Assembly (NCBI GenBank): GCA_017432565.1
Contig: JAFRIW010000051.1
Span: forward strand, 62,001-126,000
Source: Lachnospiraceae bacterium
GTDB taxonomy: Bacteria > Bacillota > Clostridia > Lachnospirales > Lachnospiraceae
Reading direction: 5' to 3'
DNA: 64,000 nt
In this document: positions 61,150 to 64,000 of the stretch, piece after piece
Position numbering within the stretch: position 1 is the first letter of the stretch
Layout: the number at the start of each line of letters is the position of its first letter
Program-made: the position numbers and the translations under genes
Notes under the pieces: model-generated
What the model saw: the letters and a program-made list of their open reading frames with translations, nothing else
What the model was told of the DNA's origin: nothing
Database searches by the model: none

Positions 61150-61980
61150 TCAGGCGCCGATGCCCAGAATTTCCCTGGCTCTTGCGCTGGTCATGACAGC
61201 TGCGCCGCTCTCGCGGACAAGGCGCGCCGCTTTCTGAACAATCGGCGCATTCCGTTCTGTTTTCACGCCCGGCATAAGGACATCCGAATCCTCAAAGCCG
61301 ACACGCAGGGAATCCGCGCCCAGAGAGAGCGCATACTTCATCATCTCCCAGTCCTCGCGGTGTGCCTGGGTGTAGCCCCAGAGGATCTCCTTCTTCTGCA
61401 GTGCCTCCTGCGTGAAGGTCTCGGACAGGAAATCCAGCATATGCCGCAGGGCGTAAGGTGTGGCGGGCATTTCGCCCGGATGGCCGAAGACCAGTGCAAA
61501 CAGAACCGGCTTCGGGAAATCAAACTCTTTCATCAGTTCGGAAACAGTATGAATCATACCCAGTTCGAAGACTTCGATTTCCGGTACTTTTCTGTTTCTC
61601 AGAATCTGATCCACACAATAGCGCACATCCTGAATCGGATTGCGGTAGACCGCGTCGCCCAGGTTGACCGAGCCGACATTCAGGCTGTTTGCCTCCACCC
61701 AGCCGGGACGGCAGGGAACACAGCGCTCCTCAATGCTCAGGTCCGAGACGCCGCCGGTCGAAATTTCAACGACGATATCGCACTTGCTGCGAATCAGCCG
61801 GACGGTCTCCTCCAGCAGGCGGATGTCCGGCGTCAGTGCGCCGTTCTCATCCCGCACGTGCAGATGGACCATGGCGGCGCCGGCCTCATGACAGGCACAG
61901 ACATCCTCCGCGATCGCGGCGGGGTCGATCCGGTGCGGCGCGCCGCTCACCGGCGCGACAGATAAGAGAACCTCATGCAT
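61150..61980 (-). CDS. BKACE-family (DUF849) beta-keto acid cleavage enzyme
   Basis: A 276-residue zinc-dependent TIM-barrel protein. BKACE enzymes condense a beta-keto acid with acetyl-CoA to give acetoacetate and a new CoA ester; Kce of lysine fermentation is the prototype. The metal motif HLHVRDENG is at about residue 42, with VEISTGG, ANSLNVGSVNLGD and IEVFELGMIHTVSEL following. The ATG at 61980 follows GGGGG and overlaps the racemase-family stop by eight bases. The lysine-fermentation genes are absent, so the substrate must differ. Given the acid-sugar kinase next to it, a sugar-derived 3-keto acid is a reasonable guess. Confidence 0.9.
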   Translation of the reverse strand: MHEVLLSVAPVSGAPHRIDPAAIAEDVCACHEAGAAMVHLHVRDENGALTPDIRLLEETVRLIRSKCDIVVEISTGGVSDLSIEERCVPCRPGWVEANSLNVGSVNLGDAVYRNPIQDVRYCVDQILRNRKVPEIEVFELGMIHTVSELMKEFDFPKPVLFALVFGHPGEMPATPYALRHMLDFLSETFTQEALQKKEILWGYTQAHREDWEMMKYALSLGADSLRVGFEDSDVLMPGVKTERNAPIVQKAARLVRESGAAVMTSARAREILGIGA

Positions 61981-62647
61981 GGCAGACCCCCTTGGCAATC
62001 AGTGCTGCCTTCAGCGCCGAAACGCCGAAGCGCGGGCTCGAGAGAACAATCTTCTGATACAGACCGGCGATGTATTCCTCACAGTAGGCCATGCTGCCCT
62101 GTGCAAAAACAATCACGTCCACTTTGTCGGCGATGGTGCCGGCTGACTCGGCCATCCGCTCGCGGAATTCATCCTGGTTCAGGCCGAAAGCACCTTCCAC
62201 CAGGCAGGGAACGAGCTCGACATGCTTTCCGCAGACTCTGCCCATTCTCTCAATCGTGCGCATGGTCGGCTCCATGGTCGTGGGGAGTGTCGCCATCACG
62301 CCGATGCGTACACCGCTGCGCACAGCTTCCCGGCACATTTCCTCGTCGATCCGGACGATCGGAACGCCCAGATACGCGGCCGCCGTCTGTGCCGCGTCAG
62401 CAACTTCACCGACAGAGGAGCAGACATTCAGGATTGCATCACAGCCCTCCCGCACGGCATTCATAAACATGGTGATCAGATGTGCCGCCGGTTCAGCCGT
62501 GACATAACCGGCTTCCCGTACCTGCGCCAGGATCTCCGGCGCCTGCTGTTCATAGATCTCAACTTCACCAAGCTGCAGACGGACCTGCTCATTCAGCATC
62601 TGAATCAGTTCCGGTGTCGTGCTGGTATAGACAATTCCGATTTTCAT
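61973..62647 (-). CDS. Asp/Glu racemase superfamily protein
   Basis: A 224-residue protein with the two-lobed Asp/Glu/hydantoin racemase fold. The first active-site cysteine is in CDAILNVCSSVGEVAD and the second in VDVIVFAQGSMAYCEEY. Threonines in ATLPTTMEPTM form the phosphate or carboxylate pocket. The usual LGCTH of glutamate racemase is absent, so cell wall D-glutamate synthesis is unlikely. Members with this pattern act on small hydroxy or keto acids or hydantoins. It overlaps the GH63-like gene upstream by four bases and BKACE downstream by eight, so these genes are tightly coupled. Confidence 0.85.
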   Translation of the reverse strand: MKIGIVYTSTTPELIQMLNEQVRLQLGEVEIYEQQAPEILAQVREAGYVTAEPAAHLITMFMNAVREGCDAILNVCSSVGEVADAAQTAAAYLGVPIVRIDEEMCREAVRSGVRIGVMATLPTTMEPTMRTIERMGRVCGKHVELVPCLVEGAFGLNQDEFRERMAESAGTIADKVDVIVFAQGSMAYCEEYIAGLYQKIVLSSPRFGVSALKAALIAKGVCHA

Positions 62648-63906
62648 GCGTTCTCCAATTCTCTGATCATATTCAGGACCAGGATATTCCAGTTGATAAA
62701 CCCGCCGTTCATGACCGGCTCACCGGTCGCGGGATCATAGTATTCATGAAGGCATCCGGTCTTCTCAAGATCCTTTTCCAGAAGCCTCACGCTGCGGCTG
62801 CACAGTTCCTGTGCCTCCTCTCTGAAGCCGTAATTCAGCATGCCGCGGAAGACACAGTAGTTGGCCACCAGCCAGATCGGCCCGAGCCAGTTGGAGGGAT
62901 TATTGGTCGCCTCAATGTTGAACATCGGCTCATTTTTGCCCAGTGTCGGAATGCCGTACCCGCTTCCGAAGGCAGCCTCGTCATGGAAGTGCCGGCGCAG
63001 TTCCTGTGCCTGTTCTTCATCCGCAAAGCCCGCCAGCAGCGGCAGGAAGCCCGTCCACGTGGCAATCCGGATCGGCATGCTCTTCCAGAAGACGCCCAGC
63101 CCCTGGTGGAACCAGTCATATTTCCGGGTTTCCACATCCACGTCGACCGAGTAGTAGAAGCCGTCCCGCTTATCAAACATCTGCTCCTGAATGGCACGAA
63201 TAAGCCGGACTTTCTCCTGCGCAGCGGTAACGGCCTGCATGGAACAGTGTATCGAATCGTCCGGTCTGTCTGCCTGAAATGCCTTTGCAGCAGCAAGATA
63301 AATCTGTGCTGCCGCCTCCAGCTCCATGACCATGAAGCTGTTCAGGTAGATGTTGGCGGTGGAACGCTTCGGCCGTCCGAAGGAGGCCGGGTCGTTGTCC
63401 ATGCCGATCATGATGTCGTCGACCCAGACATACAGGCCGCTGCGCTCATGCAGATAATCCGCCCGGTACCGCTCAAAATAACGGTCCAGGCCTTCGAGAT
63501 GCGGAAATACCCAGGTGTAATCCCCGGCATATTCGCTGATCAGGCGGATCTGCTGACACAGAAACGGCTTGTGCATGTTCATCAGCACACCGTTTTTATG
63601 CTGGATGTTCAGATAGGGCTCCGGCCATTTTCCGTTCTCAATCATCATCGGAATGTAGCCGTCCTCCAGCTGCCAGTCAAAGAAGTTCTGCACATTGCCC
63701 TTCGCGTGGCGCAGAATCCGCTCCCGCGCATCCGGCAGCGAAAGCTGATCCGCCAGCGGCAGAAGGCCGTAGACGGACCAGTAGGTGTCCCAGTCCCAGA
63801 CATTTCCGTCATAGACGGAGCCCGGATCAATAAAGGGATAGTGAATGAAACCGACGGGGTCCTTTAAGACCTTGCCGATGTTCCGATCGATATATTCAAG
63901 AATCAT
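62644..63906 (-). CDS. Glycoside hydrolase of the (alpha/alpha)6 GH63/trehalase-like group
   Basis: A 420-residue single-domain protein. It resembles MGH1-type GH63/GH37 enzymes: GSVYDGNVWDWDTYWSVYGLLPLAD near the N-terminus, YVWVDDIMIGMDNDP with the likely general acid, and ATNNPSNWLGPIWLVANYCVFRGMLNYGF near the C-terminus. It lacks a signal peptide and is shorter than most GH63 proteins. The exact bond is not predictable; alpha-glucosides or alpha-mannosides are the usual substrates of the clan. It starts nine bases after the permease stop, with a GAGGG site overlapping that stop. Confidence 0.85.
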   Translation of the reverse strand: MILEYIDRNIGKVLKDPVGFIHYPFIDPGSVYDGNVWDWDTYWSVYGLLPLADQLSLPDARERILRHAKGNVQNFFDWQLEDGYIPMMIENGKWPEPYLNIQHKNGVLMNMHKPFLCQQIRLISEYAGDYTWVFPHLEGLDRYFERYRADYLHERSGLYVWVDDIMIGMDNDPASFGRPKRSTANIYLNSFMVMELEAAAQIYLAAAKAFQADRPDDSIHCSMQAVTAAQEKVRLIRAIQEQMFDKRDGFYYSVDVDVETRKYDWFHQGLGVFWKSMPIRIATWTGFLPLLAGFADEEQAQELRRHFHDEAAFGSGYGIPTLGKNEPMFNIEATNNPSNWLGPIWLVANYCVFRGMLNYGFREEAQELCSRSVRLLEKDLEKTGCLHEYYDPATGEPVMNGGFINWNILVLNMIRELENA

Positions 63907-63915
63907 TTTCAGCCC

Positions 63916-64000
63916 TCAGCCTTTCACCGCGCCGGCTGTCATACCTTCGATAATCGCTTTGTTCAGGAAGGTGTACAGGAACAGCATCGGGAGGATACTC
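63916..64000 (-). CDS. Sugar ABC transporter permease, C-terminal end (cut by window edge)
   Basis: The last 28 residues of a MalG-type permease: a hydrophobic segment SILPMLFLYTFLNKAIIEGM, then TAGAVKG and TGA (63918-63916). The AGAVKG terminus is diagnostic for this family. It shows that the glycan operon continues upstream with its own importer. Confidence 0.8.
   Translation of the reverse strand, partial: SILPMLFLYTFLNKAIIEGMTAGAVKG

Noticed and set aside
61973..62647. Glutamate racemase (murI)
   Set aside because: The catalytic LGCTH motif is missing and the cysteine contexts (NVCSS, MAYCEE) differ. The gene also sits in a catabolic operon.

Overview
The window looks like a chromosomal segment of a GC-rich Firmicute of the class Clostridia, most likely Lachnospiraceae-like. 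The main reasons are the linked block ftsH-uvrC-hprK-murB-rapZ-whiA plus an HPr-like gene, AGGAGG-type ribosome binding sites, sigma-A-type promoters, ABC sugar importers with YesL and AraC/LacI regulators, and secreted proteins with the YPDLxxAFG-type repeat common in that family. No phage genes, plasmid genes, intact insertion sequences or CRISPR-cas genes were found. Most genes lie on the minus strand in tight operons.

Layout. 1-2250: two halves of a heterodimeric ABC exporter. 2402-6764: nicotinate phosphoribosyltransferase, a Na/phosphate cotransporter with PhoU domain, and a TraX-like membrane protein. 6903-15114 (minus): ftsH, uvrC, hprK, murB, rapZ, whiA and an HPr-like gene whose phosphorylatable His15 is Glu while Ser46 is kept, as in Crh. 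15353-19619 (plus): class A PBP, GH25 muramidase and YfbR-like 5'-nucleotidase, closed by a terminator. 19665-23916 (minus): MacA/MacB-like export system with a small secreted repeat protein. 24209-31683: a glycan-uptake locus (GH3, AraC regulator, two permeases, binding protein, YesL). 31696-33557: sirtuin and branched-chain aminotransferase. 33681-43834 (minus): a nine-gene exopolysaccharide operon ending in a MATE-family protein. 43835-44598: a 764-bp gene-free gap with a striking repeat array. 44599-46692: galactokinase and DegV. 46882-51213: an RlmI-like methyltransferase, a NagZ-like GH3, a pyruvate-kinase-like protein without the C domain, and tRNA-Pro(CGG). 51359-53839: a MATE transporter and a LacI regulator. 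53886-64000 (minus): a long catabolic operon with GH78, a nucleoside-hydrolase-fold protein, GH127, an acid-sugar kinase, BKACE, an Asp/Glu-racemase-family protein, a GH63/GH37-like hydrolase and the end of a sugar permease.

Most notable structure. At 44038-44486 there are seven bipartite 35-bp units (RGTGAAA, exactly 19 bp, GTCAATACA). Their start-to-start distances (84, 64, 65, 73, 54, 74) all lie close to whole numbers of DNA helical turns. They are followed by three 18-bp tandem repeats (44497-44550). This is not a CRISPR array. It looks like helically phased protein-binding sites, either a regulatory or partition-type array or the end of a lost mobile element. Also notable are three genes whose start codon sits 6-8 nt from an extended -10 box (leaderless candidates). 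One of these is a 13-codon leader ORF whose stop overlaps the start of the exopolysaccharide operon.

Limits: all functions come from reading motifs by eye. No database search, structure prediction or alignment was run.
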